DNA of 64,000 bases from Acinetobacter pittii ANC 4050 (lineage in GTDB: Bacteria; Pseudomonadota; Gammaproteobacteria; Pseudomonadales; Moraxellaceae). A program made the position numbers and the translations under genes. The stretch spans positions 3,453,943 to 3,517,942 of the forward strand of contig NZ_KB976987.1 of NCBI RefSeq assembly GCF_000399685.1, in the 5' to 3' direction. A model generated the notes under the pieces. It made no database searches, was not told where the DNA came from, and was given only the letters and a program-made list of their open reading frames with translations. Below, one piece after another: positions 46,357 to 56,581 of the stretch; positions within the stretch are counted from its first letter, which is position 1, and each line of letters starts with the position of its first letter.

Positions 46357-46367
46357 GGAGCGACTAA

Positions 46368-46763
46368 ATGAGTATGCAAGATACCGTTGCCGACATGCTA
46401 ACACGTGTTCGTAACGCACAAATGGCTAAGAAACAAACTGTTTCTATGCCTTCTTCTAAGTTGAAAGTTGCTATTGCAAACGTACTTCAACAAGAAGGTT
46501 ATATTTCAAATGTAGAAGTTGCTCAAGAAGAGACAAAATCTACTTTGACAATTACTTTAAAATATTTCGAAGGCAAACCAGTTATCGAAATGGTTAAACG
46601 CGTAAGCCGTCCAGGTCTTCGCCAATACCGTGGTAAAGATAAACTTCCAAGCGTTAAGCAAGGTTTAGGTATTGCAATTGTTTCTACAAGCAAAGGCATC
46701 ATGACTGATCGCGCTGCACGTGCTGCGGGCGTTGGTGGTGAAGTTATTGCTTTTGTTTCTTAA
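46368..46763 (+). CDS. rpsH: 30S ribosomal protein S8
   Basis: 131 aa. Binds helix 21 of 16S rRNA; the signature [20 protein letters not shown] is intact. Represses the spc operon in E. coli. Confidence 0.98.
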   Translation: MSMQDTVADMLTRVRNAQMAKKQTVSMPSSKLKVAIANVLQQEGYISNVEVAQEETKSTLTITLKYFEGKPVIEMVKRVSRPGLRQYRGKDKLPSVKQGLGIAIVSTSKGIMTDRAARAAGVGGEVIAFVS

Positions 46764-46776
46764 TAGGTGATTCCTC

Positions 46777-47310
46777 ATGTCTCGTGTGGCTAAAGCCCCA
46801 GTAACTGTACCTAATGGTGTAGCAGTTACTCAGAACGGCCGGCAGGTCGAAGTGAAAGGCAGCAAAGGTACATTGTCTTTCAACCTGCATGCGCTGGTCG
46901 AGCTAAAACAGGAAGAAGGTAAACTTCAACTTGCTCCAGTTAAAGAATCGAAAGATGCTTGGATGCAAGCTGGTACTGCTCGCGCTGTATTGAATAACCT
47001 TGTAAAAGGGGTTAGTGAAGGCTTCGAACGTAAGTTGCAGCTAGTTGGTGTTGGTTATAAAGCTGCGGTTAAAGGTACTGTTGTAAACCTTAACCTTGGT
47101 TTTTCACACCCAATTGACTACGCTTTACCTGAAGGTGTAACAGCGGAAACTCCAACTGCTACTGAAATCATTTTGAAATCAGCAAACAAGCAGTTGTTAG
47201 GTCAAGTAGCGGCAGAAATCCGTGCGTATCGTTCTCCTGAACCATATAAAGGTAAAGGTGTTCGTTATTCGGATGAAGTCATTCTTCGTAAAGAAGCTAA
47301 GAAGAAATAA
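46777..47310 (+). CDS. rplF: 50S ribosomal protein L6
   Basis: 177 aa, two related domains; the C-terminal signature [14 protein letters not shown] is intact. Lies near the factor-binding region and the sarcin-ricin loop. Confidence 0.98.
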   Translation: MSRVAKAPVTVPNGVAVTQNGRQVEVKGSKGTLSFNLHALVELKQEEGKLQLAPVKESKDAWMQAGTARAVLNNLVKGVSEGFERKLQLVGVGYKAAVKGTVVNLNLGFSHPIDYALPEGVTAETPTATEIILKSANKQLLGQVAAEIRAYRSPEPYKGKGVRYSDEVILRKEAKKK

Positions 47311-47324
47311 GGCGCGAGGTTCTT

Positions 47325-47675
47325 ATGAACGAAAAGAAACAATCCCGTTTGCGTCGTGCGAAAAGCACACGCTTGCACATTCGTGCATTGGGTGCGACTC
47401 GTTTGTGTGTAAACCGCACTCCGCGTCACATCTATGCTCAAGTTATTTCAGCAGATGGTGGCAAAGTTTTAGCACAAGCTTCAACTTTGGATGCATCTTT
47501 ACGTAGCGGTACTACAGGTAATGTAGACGCGGCTACTAAAGTAGGCGCTTTAATCGCAGAGCGTGCGAAAGCAGCTGGTGTAACTAAAGTTGCATTTGAC
47601 CGTTCTGGTTTTAAATATCATGGTCGTATCAAAGCCTTGGCTGATGCTGCTCGTGAAAACGGCTTGGAGTTCTAA
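47325..47675 (+). CDS. rplR: 50S ribosomal protein L18
   Basis: 116 aa, binds 5S rRNA (with L5 forming the central protuberance). Pattern [11 protein letters not shown] at the C-terminus is typical. Confidence 0.98.
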   Translation: MNEKKQSRLRRAKSTRLHIRALGATRLCVNRTPRHIYAQVISADGGKVLAQASTLDASLRSGTTGNVDAATKVGALIAERAKAAGVTKVAFDRSGFKYHGRIKALADAARENGLEF

Positions 47676-47677
47676 TC

Positions 47678-48175
47678 ATGGCTAAAGTTGAACAAAACGA
47701 AGGTCTTGTTGAAAAGCTGGTTGCCGTTGATCGTGTAGCCAAAGTTGTTAAGGGTGGTCGTATCTTCTCTTTCACAGCATTAACTGTTGTGGGTGATGGT
47801 AATGGTCGTGTTGGTTTTGGTCGTGGTAAAGCACGTGAAGTTCCAGCTGCTATTTCTAAAGCACTTGAAGCTGCACGTCGCAACATGATTACTGTAGACC
47901 TTGCAGGTACTACTTTACAACACCCTGTGAATGCTCGTCATGGTGCAAGCCGTGTATATATGCAACCTGCTTCTGAAGGTACTGGCGTAATCGCTGGTGG
48001 CGCTATGCGTGCCGTTCTAGAAGCTGCAGGTGTACATAACGTACTTGCTAAATGTTATGGTTCTACTAATGCTGCAAACGTAGTAAACGCAACTTTTAAA
48101 GGTTTGCGTGATATGACTTCTCCTGAGAAAGTCGCTGCGAAACGTGGTAAATCAGTAGAAGAAATTCAAGGGTAA
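47678..48175 (+). CDS. rpsE: 30S ribosomal protein S5
   Basis: 165 aa. The dsRBD-like N-domain [23 protein letters not shown] is the region where spectinomycin-resistance changes occur; the C-domain is intact. Starts 2 bp after rplR. Confidence 0.98.
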
Positions 48176-48181
48176 TCAATC

Positions 48182-48358
48182 ATGAAAACGATTAAAGTTA
48201 CCCAGACTAAATCTTCTTCACATCGCTTGAAAAATCACAAGCTTTGCTTACAAGGTTTAGGTCTGCGTCGTATTGGTCATACTGTAGAAGTGCAAGATAC
48301 GCCTTCTAACCGCGGTATGATCAACAAAGTCTACTATATGGTTAGTGTAGAGGAATAA
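48182..48358 (+). CDS. rpmD: 50S ribosomal protein L30
   Basis: 58 aa: starts [16 protein letters not shown] and ends YYMVSVEE. It is short but the family pattern ([21 protein letters not shown]) is clear, and it fills the gap between rpsE and rplO exactly as in E. coli. Confidence 0.97.
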
Positions 48359-48361
48359 GCC

Positions 48362-48802
48362 ATGACTCTGCGTTTAAATGAACTTGCGCCTGCAGAAGGT
48401 GCAAAACGTGAACACCGTCGTTTAGGCCGTGGTATCGGTTCTGGCGTTGGTAAGACTGGTGGCCGTGGTGTCAAAGGTCAAAAATCACGTAAAAGTGGTG
48501 GCGTTCGTCCAGGCTTTGAAGGCGGTCAAACAGCGATTTATCGTCGTTTACCTAAATTCGGTTTCACTAGCCAAATCGCTTTAAAAACTGCTGAAGTACG
48601 TTTATCTGAGTTAAGCAAGGTTGAAGGTGACATCGTTAGCCTAGAAACTTTGAAAGCTGCGAATGTTGTTCGTCGTGACCAAATTCGTGCTCGTATCGTA
48701 CTTTCTGGTGAAATCACTCGTGCATTCACTGTTCAAGGTGTTGCATTGACTAAAGGCGCTAAAGCTGCGATTGAAGCAGCTGGCGGTAAAGTCGAGGAGT
48801 AA
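48362..48802 (+). CDS. rplO: 50S ribosomal protein L15
   Basis: 146 aa. The Gly/Arg/Lys-rich N-terminal extension ([22 protein letters not shown]) reaches into 23S rRNA. The C-terminal domain pattern [21 protein letters not shown] is intact. Confidence 0.98.
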   Translation: MTLRLNELAPAEGAKREHRRLGRGIGSGVGKTGGRGVKGQKSRKSGGVRPGFEGGQTAIYRRLPKFGFTSQIALKTAEVRLSELSKVEGDIVSLETLKAANVVRRDQIRARIVLSGEITRAFTVQGVALTKGAKAAIEAAGGKVEE

Positions 48803-48808
48803 TCTCGA

Positions 48809-50167
48809 GTGTCTATGTCTCCTAGTTCTTCAGGTCATGTCAACATGATGAAAGGTCAGCCATTTCATGTGAAATATCGTGAAATTATTCGCCGGATGAG
48901 TTTTCTAATCGGTGCATTGCTGGTCTTTCGACTAGGAGCGCATATTCCAGTACCAGGCATTAATAATGCTGCGTTAGAAAATTTATTTCATGCGAACCAA
49001 GGAACTATTCTTGGGCTATTCAATATGTTTTCTGGCGGTGCTTTAGAGCGAATGTCTATTCTTGCTTTAGGGATTATGCCTTACATTTCTGCATCAATTA
49101 TTGTGCAGTTAATGTCTACTGTAATTCCTTCACTTGAAGCCTTGAAAAAGGAAGGTGAGCAAGGTAAGCGTAAAATTAATCAATATACGCGTCAGGGCAC
49201 ATTGTTACTTGCAGTGGTTCAGGCAGTTGGTATGTGTGCAGGTTTGATAGGTCAGGGTATTACTCTGTCTGTTGGCCTTGCATTTTATATACCGGCAGTT
49301 ACTTCACTTGTCGCTGGAACTATGTTCTTAATGTGGCTAGGTGAGCAAATCACTGAAAGAGGTATTGGTAACGGTATCTCAATGATTATTTTCGCAGGTA
49401 TTGTTGCTGGTTTGCCTAAATTAATTATGCAATCAGTATCTTCTGTAGATAATGGTCAGACAAGTTTGATTGGTCTTGTAATCTTCGGTCTTTTGTCTTT
49501 AGGTGTATTGGCAGCCATTGTGTTTATCGAAAAAGCACAACGTCGTATCCCAGTAAACTATGCACAAAAGCAACAAGGTCGTCGTATATTTACAGCACAG
49601 CAGACGCATTTGCCATTAAAAATTAATATGGCTGGTGTTATTCCTGCGATTTTTGCAAGTTCTTTACTATTGTTCCCAGCTAGTCTTGGGCAATGGGTAG
49701 GAAGTGCAGATCCAAATGCTGGTTTTATTAAAAGTAGCTTACAAGACTTAGCGTTAGTATTGTCGCCTGGACAGCCTTTGTATTTGGTGCTCTTTGGTGC
49801 GTTAATTATCTTTTTCTGTTACTTTTATACGGCTTTAGTATTTAGCCCTAAGGAAGTATCAGAAAATCTAAAACGCAGCGGAGCTTATGTGCCTGGTATT
49901 CGCCCAGGTGAGCAAACTGCTCGTTACTTAGATCATATTCTTAATCGTTTGACGTTTATTGGTGCGATTTATATTACGGTCATTTGTTTAATGCCAATGA
50001 TTCTACAAAGTTCTTTTGGGATTCCATTCTATTTAGGTGGTACCTCATTATTGATCGTAGTAGTCGTGGTTATGGACTTTATGGCTCAGCTACAAGCGCA
50101 TTTAACATCTCATCAATATGACAATCAAACATTAATGAGAAAAACGACTGCTCATCCTAAGGGATAA
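48809..50167 (+). CDS. secY: Protein translocase subunit SecY
   Basis: 452 aa with ten predicted transmembrane helices; the channel of the SecYEG translocon in the inner membrane. Signatures [23 protein letters not shown] and the cytoplasmic loop [19 protein letters not shown] are intact. The GTG start at 48809 (MSMSPSSSG) is followed by an in-frame ATG (second Met), either of which could serve. It is in its usual place in the spc unit. Confidence 0.97.
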
Positions 50168-50187
50168 GCGCACTTAGAGGTTTCATC

Positions 50188-50304
50188 ATGAAAGTACAAG
50201 CTTCTGTAAAGAAAATTTGTGGTAGCTGTAAAGTTATCCGTCGTAATGGGGTTATTCGCGTAATTTGTAGCGCAGAACCTCGTCATAAGCAGCGTCAAGG
50301 TTAA
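50188..50304 (+). CDS. rpmJ: 50S ribosomal protein L36 (zinc-binding type)
   Basis: 38 aa: starts [19 protein letters not shown]. The zinc ligands CGSC, a third Cys and a His (CSAEPRH) are all present, so this is the zinc-binding (C+) form. Last gene of the spc unit. Confidence 0.97.
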
Positions 50305-50349
50305 TCTAATCAAGACCTGTTGATTTCAGTAGGCGAATTGGGTTAATAT

Positions 50350-50376
50350 CCGCCCCTCAAGATTTTTGTGGGGCGG
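50350..50376 (+). promoter_or_regulatory. Hairpin in the alpha-operon leader before rpsM
   Basis: Stem CCGCCCC (50350-50356) / GGGGCGG (50370-50376), which can extend inward past a T-T mismatch. No T-run follows. In E. coli S4 binds a pseudoknot in this leader to repress the alpha operon; equivalence here is not shown. Confidence 0.55.
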
Positions 50377-50410
50377 TTGATTATCTCTACTGCCTTTTTG
50401 GAGAAAGTGA

Positions 50411-50767
50411 ATGGCTCGTATTGCCGGTGTAAACATTCCGGATAACAAGCATGCTGTTATCTCCCTCACTTACATCTTTGGTATCGGTCGCCACACTGCT
50501 AAGAATATCTTAGCTGCAGTTGGTATTACTGAAACTACTAAGATCCGTGAGTTGGACGATGCTCAGCTTGATGCGATTCGTGCAGAAGTTGCTAAGGTTC
50601 CTACCGAAGGTGACTTACGTCGCGAAATTTCCATGAACATTAAACGTTTAATGGATTTGGGTTGCTACCGCGGCCTTCGCCATCGTCGCAGCTTGCCTGT
50701 CCGTGGTCAACGCACCAAAACTAACGCACGTACCCGTAAAGGTCCGCGCAAACCGATTAAAAAGTAA
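50411..50767 (+). CDS. rpsM: 30S ribosomal protein S13
   Basis: 118 aa, [22 protein letters not shown] start, GGAG upstream. The C-terminal basic tail ([18 protein letters not shown]) reaches the P-site. First gene of the alpha unit. Confidence 0.98.
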
Positions 50768-50786
50768 GATTTCTGGAAGCTAAAAG

Positions 50787-51173
50787 ATGGCTAAAGATAC
50801 TCGCACACGCAAGAAGGTCACTCGTACCGTCTCTGAAGGTGTTGCACACATTCACGCGTCTTTTAATAACACCATTGTTACGATTACTGATCGTCAAGGT
50901 AATGCATTGGCTTGGGCCACCTCAGGTGGACAAGGCTTCCGTGGTTCACGTAAATCAACTCCGTTTGCTGCTCAGGTAGCTGCTGAAGTTGCTGGTAAAG
51001 CAGCTTTGGATTACGGTTTGAAAAATCTGGACGTCCTTGTAAAAGGTCCTGGTCCAGGTCGTGAGTCTGCGGTTCGTGCATTAGGCGCAGTGGGTTATAA
51101 GATTAACAGCATTACCGATGTGACTCCAATTCCTCACAACGGTTGCCGTCCACCTAAAAAACGTCGCGTGTAA
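50787..51173 (+). CDS. rpsK: 30S ribosomal protein S11
   Basis: 128 aa. Lies in the 30S platform near the E-site; C-terminal signature [18 protein letters not shown] is intact. Confidence 0.98.
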
Positions 51174-51185
51174 GGAGAAACATTC

Positions 51186-51812
51186 ATGGCTCGTTATATT
51201 GGTCCAAAATGCAAACTCTCTCGCCGCGAAGGGACAGACCTGCAACTTAAATCTGGCGTTAAACCATTTGACGTCAAAACTAAAAAAGCTAACAAAGCAC
51301 CTGGTCAACATGGTCAGGCACGCGGTGGTAAGCAATCTGAGTATTCACTACAATTACGTGAAAAACAAAAAGTCCGTCGTATTTACGGTGTGTTAGAACG
51401 TCAATTTAGTAACTACTATAAAGAAGCAGCTCGTGTTAAAGGCGCAACAGGTGAGAACTTGTTGAAATTGCTTGAAAGCCGTCTTGATAACGTTGTTTAT
51501 CGCATGGGTTTTGGTTCTACACGTGCAGAAGCTCGTCAGTTAGTAAGTCACCGTAGCATTACTTTGAATGGTCGTCGTGTAAACATCGCATCTATTCAAG
51601 TTAAAGCTGGTGATGTAATTGCGGTTCACGAAGGTGCTAAACAACAATTGCGTATTAAAAACGCGATTGAGTTAGCTGCACAACGTGGTATTCCAGCTTG
51701 GATCGAAGTTGATCATTCTAAGCTTGAAGGTACGTTTAAAGCTGCACCAGATCGTTCTGATTTACCTGCTGAAATCAACGAAAGCTTGATTGTAGAATTG
51801 TATTCTAAATAA
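51186..51812 (+). CDS. rpsD: 30S ribosomal protein S4
   Basis: 208 aa. The S4 RNA-binding domain ([23 protein letters not shown]) is intact. The N-terminal zinc-site cysteines are reduced to one ([11 protein letters not shown]), so this is the zinc-free type. In E. coli it represses the alpha operon. Confidence 0.98.
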
Positions 51813-51829
51813 TCCTTGAGGTAGCAATA

Positions 51830-52837
51830 ATGACGCGTACTGCAAACGAGTTTCTAACTCCGCAAGCGATCAAGGTCGAAGCGGTAAGCGGGACCTCGGC
51901 AAAAGTGATTCTAGAACCTTTAGAGCGTGGTTTTGGCCATACTCTAGGTAATGCTTTACGTCGCATTCTATTGTCTTCTTTACCTGGCGCTGCTGTGGTT
52001 GAAGTAGAGATAGAAGGTGTCGAGCACGAGTACAGTACTTTAGAAGGCTTGCAGCAGGACATCGTCGAGCTCTTGCTGAACCTAAAAGGATTGTCTATTA
52101 AGCTGTTCGATCAAAATGAAGCATATTTAACATTAGAAAAACAAGGTCCTGGCGATATTACTGCTGCTGACCTTCGTTTACCTCATAATGTTGAAGTGGT
52201 TAACCCAGAACATTTAATCGGTACTTTAAGTGCTTCAGGCTCATTAAAAATGCGCTTGAAAGTTGCTCAAGGTCGTGGTTATGAAACATCTGATTCTCGT
52301 TTCCCTGAAGGTGAAACACGTCCTGTTGGTCGTTTGCAATTAGATGCTTCTTACAGCCCAATTAAACGTGTTTCTTACACCGTTGAAAATGCGCGTGTAG
52401 AACAACGTACCGATTTAGATAAACTGGTAATCGACCTTGAAACAAATGGAACGGTTGATCCTGAAGAAGCTATCCGTAAAGCGGCAACAATCTTGCAACA
52501 ACAAATTGCAATTTTCGTTGATCTTCAGAAAGACCAAACTCCAGTTGCTCAAGAGCCTCGTGAAGAAGTTGACCCAATCTTGCTTCGCCCAGTAGATGAT
52601 CTAGAGCTTACTGTTCGTTCTGCTAACTGTTTGAAAGCAGAAAATATTTACTACATTGGTGATCTTGTTCAACGTACTGAAGTTGAGTTGTTAAAAACTC
52701 CTAACCTTGGTAAAAAATCGTTAACAGAGATCAAAGATGTTTTGGCATCGAAAGGCTTACAACTCGGTATGCGTCTTGAAAACTGGCCACCAGCTAGTCT
52801 TCGTATGGACGACCGTTTTGCCTATCGTAGCCGTTAA
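51830..52837 (+). CDS. rpoA: RNA polymerase subunit alpha
   Basis: 335 aa. N-terminal dimerisation domain (residues about 1-235; [20 protein letters not shown]), a linker, and a C-terminal domain (about 250-325) with the helix-hairpin motif [19 protein letters not shown] that binds UP elements and activators. Lies between rpsD and rplQ as in most proteobacteria. Confidence 0.98.
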   Translation: MTRTANEFLTPQAIKVEAVSGTSAKVILEPLERGFGHTLGNALRRILLSSLPGAAVVEVEIEGVEHEYSTLEGLQQDIVELLLNLKGLSIKLFDQNEAYLTLEKQGPGDITAADLRLPHNVEVVNPEHLIGTLSASGSLKMRLKVAQGRGYETSDSRFPEGETRPVGRLQLDASYSPIKRVSYTVENARVEQRTDLDKLVIDLETNGTVDPEEAIRKAATILQQQIAIFVDLQKDQTPVAQEPREEVDPILLRPVDDLELTVRSANCLKAENIYYIGDLVQRTEVELLKTPNLGKKSLTEIKDVLASKGLQLGMRLENWPPASLRMDDRFAYRSR

Positions 52838-52855
52838 TTAAGTAGGACTATCACC

Positions 52856-53233
52856 ATGCGTCATCGTAATAGTGGTGTGAAATTAGGCCGTACAAGCAGC
52901 CATCGTAAAGCGATGTTCCAAAACTTGGCTAATTCTTTATTTGAACACGAGTTGATCAAAACAACTGTGCCTAAAGCTAAAGAATTACGTCGTGTTGCTG
53001 AGCCTTTAATCACTCTAGCAAAAAACGATACTGTAGCAAATCGTCGTTTAGCATTTGCTCGTACTCGTAATGCTGCAACTGTTGGTAAATTATTTACCGT
53101 ACTCGGCCCTCGTTACAAAGAACGTAACGGCGGTTATCTACGTGTTCTTAAAGCGGGCTTCCGTGCTGGTGATGCAGCACCGATGGCTTACGTTGAGCTT
53201 GTAGATCGTGAAGTAAACACTTCAGCTGAATAA
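52856..53233 (+). CDS. rplQ: 50S ribosomal protein L17
   Basis: 125 aa, [20 protein letters not shown] start; binds near the exit tunnel. Last gene of the supercluster, directly followed by a strong terminator. Confidence 0.98.
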   Translation: MRHRNSGVKLGRTSSHRKAMFQNLANSLFEHELIKTTVPKAKELRRVAEPLITLAKNDTVANRRLAFARTRNAATVGKLFTVLGPRYKERNGGYLRVLKAGFRAGDAAPMAYVELVDREVNTSAE

Positions 53234-53245
53234 TTGATTTTATTC

Positions 53246-53277
53246 AAAAAAGACCGGTTTTATACCGGTCTTTTTTA
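53246..53277 (+). terminator. Terminator of the ribosomal protein supercluster
   Basis: Stem AAAGACCGGT / ACCGGTCTTT with loop TTTAT and a T-run, 12 nt after rplQ. Confidence 0.93.
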
Positions 53278-53338
53278 TTTCTAGTCACAAAATAATTTAT
53301 AAAAATGTCCTCAAGTGACATAAAAAAGCAGATAAACG

Positions 53339-53365
53339 GTCAAACTTGACATTGTGTATTGTCAA
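53339..53365. promoter_or_regulatory. Array of GTCAA/TTGAC half-sites upstream of almA
   Basis: GTCAA-AC-TTGAC (53339-53350), overlapping TTGACA-N8-TGTCAA (53346-53365): three half-sites in two interleaved dyads, 50-76 bp before the start codon. TTGACA could also be a -35, though the -10 partner is poor. Suggests a dimeric repressor or activator site. Confidence 0.45.
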
Positions 53366-53414
53366 AATTGTGTTTTAATAAACTTATATTCTCAACAATG
53401 GGTATAAAAATAAA

Positions 53415-54905
53415 ATGGAAAAGCAAGTTGATATTTTAATCATTGGTGCAGGTATTTCAGGAATCGGAATCGCTGCTCATTTGTCAAAAAATTCACCACA
53501 ACGACAGTTCGAGATTTTAGAACGTCGTGAGTCTTTTGGTGGAACATGGGATCTTTTCCGTTATCCTGGTATTCGTTCAGATTCAGATATGTCTACCTTT
53601 GGTTTTAACTTTAAACCATGGTGTAAAGCGAATGTATTAGCTGATGGTGCTTCTATTAAAGGGTATTTAGGCGAAGTAATTGATGAATATAAATTAAAAG
53701 AAAAAATTCATTTTGGTCATCGTGTACTTTCTGCTAATTATGATTCTGCCTCAAAAAAATGGCAGGTTGTAGTACAAGATAGCAATAAAAAACAGCAGAC
53801 TTGGATTGCAAATTTTGTTGTTGGATGTACAGGTTACTATAACTATGATCAGGGGTATGCGCCTTCTTTCCCAAATCAAGAAGCATTTAAAGGGCAGCTT
53901 ATTCACCCACAGCATTGGCCGGAAAATTTAGATTACGCAGGTAAGAAAATCGTTATTATTGGGAGTGGTGCAACAGCAATTACTTTAGTACCAGCGATGG
54001 CTAAAGGTGGGGCAGGTCATGTCACCATGTTGCAGCGTTCACCAACGTATATTGCTAGCGTTCCTTCTATCGATTTCATCTATGAAAAAACGCGTAAATT
54101 TATGTCTGAAGAAGCAGCTTATAAATTTACCCGTGCTCGCAACATTGGCATGCAACGCGCTATTTATGCATTGTCTCAGAAGCATCCGAAAACTGTACGT
54201 CGTTTACTTTTAAAAGCAATTGAAGTGCAACTTAAAGGTAAGGTTGATATGAAGCATTTTACGCCTTCATATAATCCATGGGATCAGCGTTTATGTGTAG
54301 TGCCAGATGGTGACTTGTTTAAGATTTTACGTGAAGGTAAAGCAAGTGTAGAAACTGATCAGATTGAGAAATTTACCGAAAAAGGTGTTTTACTTAAATC
54401 TGGTAAACATCTTGATGCTGATATCGTCGTTTCAGCAACAGGGCTACAAGTTCAGATTATGGGTGGAGTTCAGGCTACTCTTGATGGGAAACCAATCAAC
54501 TCATCTGAACATATGCTTTATAACGGCATAATGCTCAGTGATGTACCAAATATGGCGATGATAATTGGCTATGTGAATGCATCATGGACACTCAAAGTGG
54601 ATATCGCTGCTGAATATATTTGTCGCTTATTAAACTATATGGACAAAAATAGCTATGATGAAGTGATCCCATCGGGTGATAAGACGGTGATGGAAGAAGA
54701 TACCGTAATGGGTAAGCTATCTTCAGGTTATATTAACCGTGCAGCACATGAACTTCCTAAACAGGGTAAACGTGCTCCATGGCAGGTGACTAATAACTAC
54801 CTCGAAGATAGAAAGTCCCTAAAAAATGCGACATTTGAAGATGGTATTCTTCATTTTCATAAGCGTTCTGAAGCAAATGAACGTAAACCAAAATTAGTAT
54901 CCTAA
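53415..54905 (+). CDS. almA: Flavin monooxygenase, AlmA-like long-chain alkane hydroxylase
   Basis: 496 aa, the length of AlmA of Acinetobacter. Seen: FAD-binding GAGISGIG (residues 10-17), RYPGIRSDSDM, the Baeyer-Villiger-type fingerprint FKGQLIHPQHWPE (FxGxxxHxxxWP), and the second nucleotide loop IGSGATA. AlmA is linked to growth on alkanes longer than about C30, but group-B flavin monooxygenases also act on ketones, so the substrate is inferred. It faces a LCAD-type acyl-CoA dehydrogenase that could oxidise the resulting fatty acyl-CoA. A half-site array lies upstream. Confidence 0.82.
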   Translation: MEKQVDILIIGAGISGIGIAAHLSKNSPQRQFEILERRESFGGTWDLFRYPGIRSDSDMSTFGFNFKPWCKANVLADGASIKGYLGEVIDEYKLKEKIHFGHRVLSANYDSASKKWQVVVQDSNKKQQTWIANFVVGCTGYYNYDQGYAPSFPNQEAFKGQLIHPQHWPENLDYAGKKIVIIGSGATAITLVPAMAKGGAGHVTMLQRSPTYIASVPSIDFIYEKTRKFMSEEAAYKFTRARNIGMQRAIYALSQKHPKTVRRLLLKAIEVQLKGKVDMKHFTPSYNPWDQRLCVVPDGDLFKILREGKASVETDQIEKFTEKGVLLKSGKHLDADIVVSATGLQVQIMGGVQATLDGKPINSSEHMLYNGIMLSDVPNMAMIIGYVNASWTLKVDIAAEYICRLLNYMDKNSYDEVIPSGDKTVMEEDTVMGKLSSGYINRAAHELPKQGKRAPWQVTNNYLEDRKSLKNATFEDGILHFHKRSEANERKPKLVS

Positions 54906-54915
54906 GTCATATTAA

Positions 54916-54949
54916 ATAAGAAAAGGGGCGTAATGCCCCTTTTCTTATG
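54916..54949. terminator. Bidirectional terminator
   Basis: Stem ATAAGAAAAGGGGC / GCCCCTTTTCTTAT between the convergent almA-like and acyl-CoA dehydrogenase genes. Confidence 0.93.
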
Positions 54950-54955
54950 AAGGTA

Positions 54956-56128
54956 TTAAAGTGTTCTTGAAATTAATTCTTTCATGATTTCATTTGTACC
55001 TGCATAAATTCGATTTGCTCGATGATCTATGTAGGCACGCGCAATTGGATATTCAAGCATATAACCATAACCACCATGCAATTGAAGGCATTCATCTACA
55101 ATCTTCGAGAACATATCAGAAATTTTATATTTAGCAGCTGCGGCAGCTTCGACACTCAATTTTTCTTCAAGTTGTAATTCCATACAACGATCTAGATAAG
55201 TACGGCAGAAATCTATCTCTGTTCTAAGTTCAGCAAGTTTAAAGCGTGTATTCTGAAATGCGCCTATAGGTTTACCAAATGCTTTACGATCTTTTGTATA
55301 TTGAACGGTATGCGCAAAGGCTGCTTCAGCGCCTGCCTGACAAATAATAGCAACTAACATTCGTTCCCATGCTAATTCTTTCATGAGCATAATAAAGCCC
55401 ATACCTTCCATGCCTAAAAGGTTTTCTTTAGGAACGCGAACGTTATCAAAGAATAATTCGCAAGTATCCTGACCTTTCATTCCTATTTTGTTTAGAGGTT
55501 TACCTTTACTAAAACCAGCACGGTCTGCTTCCACAATAATTAATGATAGGTTTGCTGAACCTTTATCACTATTACCAGTTTTACAAACGACTACTGCCAT
55601 GTCGCATAGGTAGCCATTCGTAATAAAAATTTTAGAGCCATTAATGACATATTCGTCACCATCAAGTACGGCTGTGGTTCTTACCGCTTGTAAATCCGAA
55701 CCCGTACCCGGTTCTGTCATTGCAATAGCGGTGACCACTTCTCCAGTTGCCATTTTGGGTAACCATTTTTGTTTTTGTTCTTCATTACCAAAATTATTAA
55801 CGTAATTAGCAACAATGTCAGAATGCAAAGAGAAACCGGTACTCGAGTCCATCGCATACGCTTGTTCTTCGATAAGAATCATACTGTATAGACGATCTAC
55901 CCCAGAACCGCCATATTGCTCTGGCATTGTGGTGCAAAGAAGACCTAATTCTCCAGCTTTATTCCAAAGATCTCGGTCCACATGTTGCTGTTTTTCATAT
56001 TTTTCTATATTTGGAACTACTTCCTTTTCATAGAATTTACGGACAGTCTCACGGAAGGCTTCATGTTCTTCATTAAATAAGTGTCTTGGTAACATATTTG
56101 GAATAGGACGGATGGCACCAGATTGCAT
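54956..56128 (-). CDS. Acyl-CoA dehydrogenase, LCAD/IVD-type active site
   Basis: 390 aa. Seen: FAD/substrate motif AMTEPGTGSDL, GGYGYMLEYPIARAYIDHR, and YAGTNEIMKELISR. The usual catalytic Glu in YEGT is Ala here. A Glu in the mid-helix QAGAEAAFAHTVQ aligns with the alternative base of long-chain and isovaleryl-CoA dehydrogenases, which supports the LCAD/IVD type. It opens beta-oxidation of acyl-CoA. Convergent with almA, so co-function in long-chain oxidation is inferred. AGGA lies upstream of the ATG. Confidence 0.85.
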   Translation of the reverse strand: MQSGAIRPIPNMLPRHLFNEEHEAFRETVRKFYEKEVVPNIEKYEKQQHVDRDLWNKAGELGLLCTTMPEQYGGSGVDRLYSMILIEEQAYAMDSSTGFSLHSDIVANYVNNFGNEEQKQKWLPKMATGEVVTAIAMTEPGTGSDLQAVRTTAVLDGDEYVINGSKIFITNGYLCDMAVVVCKTGNSDKGSANLSLIIVEADRAGFSKGKPLNKIGMKGQDTCELFFDNVRVPKENLLGMEGMGFIMLMKELAWERMLVAIICQAGAEAAFAHTVQYTKDRKAFGKPIGAFQNTRFKLAELRTEIDFCRTYLDRCMELQLEEKLSVEAAAAAKYKISDMFSKIVDECLQLHGGYGYMLEYPIARAYIDHRANRIYAGTNEIMKELISRTL

Positions 56129-56317
56129 TTGTATTTCTTCCTTGGTTCAGGTGTGATGTTATGTCCCTAAACATACGGAAGCATTTCATACCTAACAATG
56201 TGATGAATGCTCAATTATGAGAACAAGATGATAAATTTGGTCAATTTGATATTTTTAGCGATCTTTGGAAGGTGATCAGGTAAACTAGACGCACTATCAA
56301 CGCAGATGGGGAAATAA

Positions 56318-56575
56318 ATGTCTGACGAAATGACCTTGGAAGAACGTAAAGTAATTTATCGAGCACGCCGCGGCTTAAAAGAAATTGACGTCTATTTTGA
56401 CCCGTATGTAAAAAACTATTATTTGAAAGCTGATCCGGCAGAAAAAGCATTGTTTGCAGAGTTAGTTGAGCAAGAAGATCCAGATTTATTAGATTGGTTC
56501 ATGGAAGTTTCTGAACCTCCACGTACAGAGTTACGTGAATTTATTTATAAATTAAAACAGTATGTGCATGGCTAA
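56318..56575 (+). CDS. sdhE: FAD assembly factor SdhE
   Basis: 85 aa, five-helix protein with the conserved RARRGLKEID (RGxxE) that helps FAD attach covalently to SdhA and related flavoproteins. GGGGA lies 6 nt before the ATG. The sdh genes are elsewhere. ygfX follows in the same reading frame after a 6-bp gap. Confidence 0.93.
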   Translation: MSDEMTLEERKVIYRARRGLKEIDVYFDPYVKNYYLKADPAEKALFAELVEQEDPDLLDWFMEVSEPPRTELREFIYKLKQYVHG

Positions 56576-56581
56576 ACTGTT

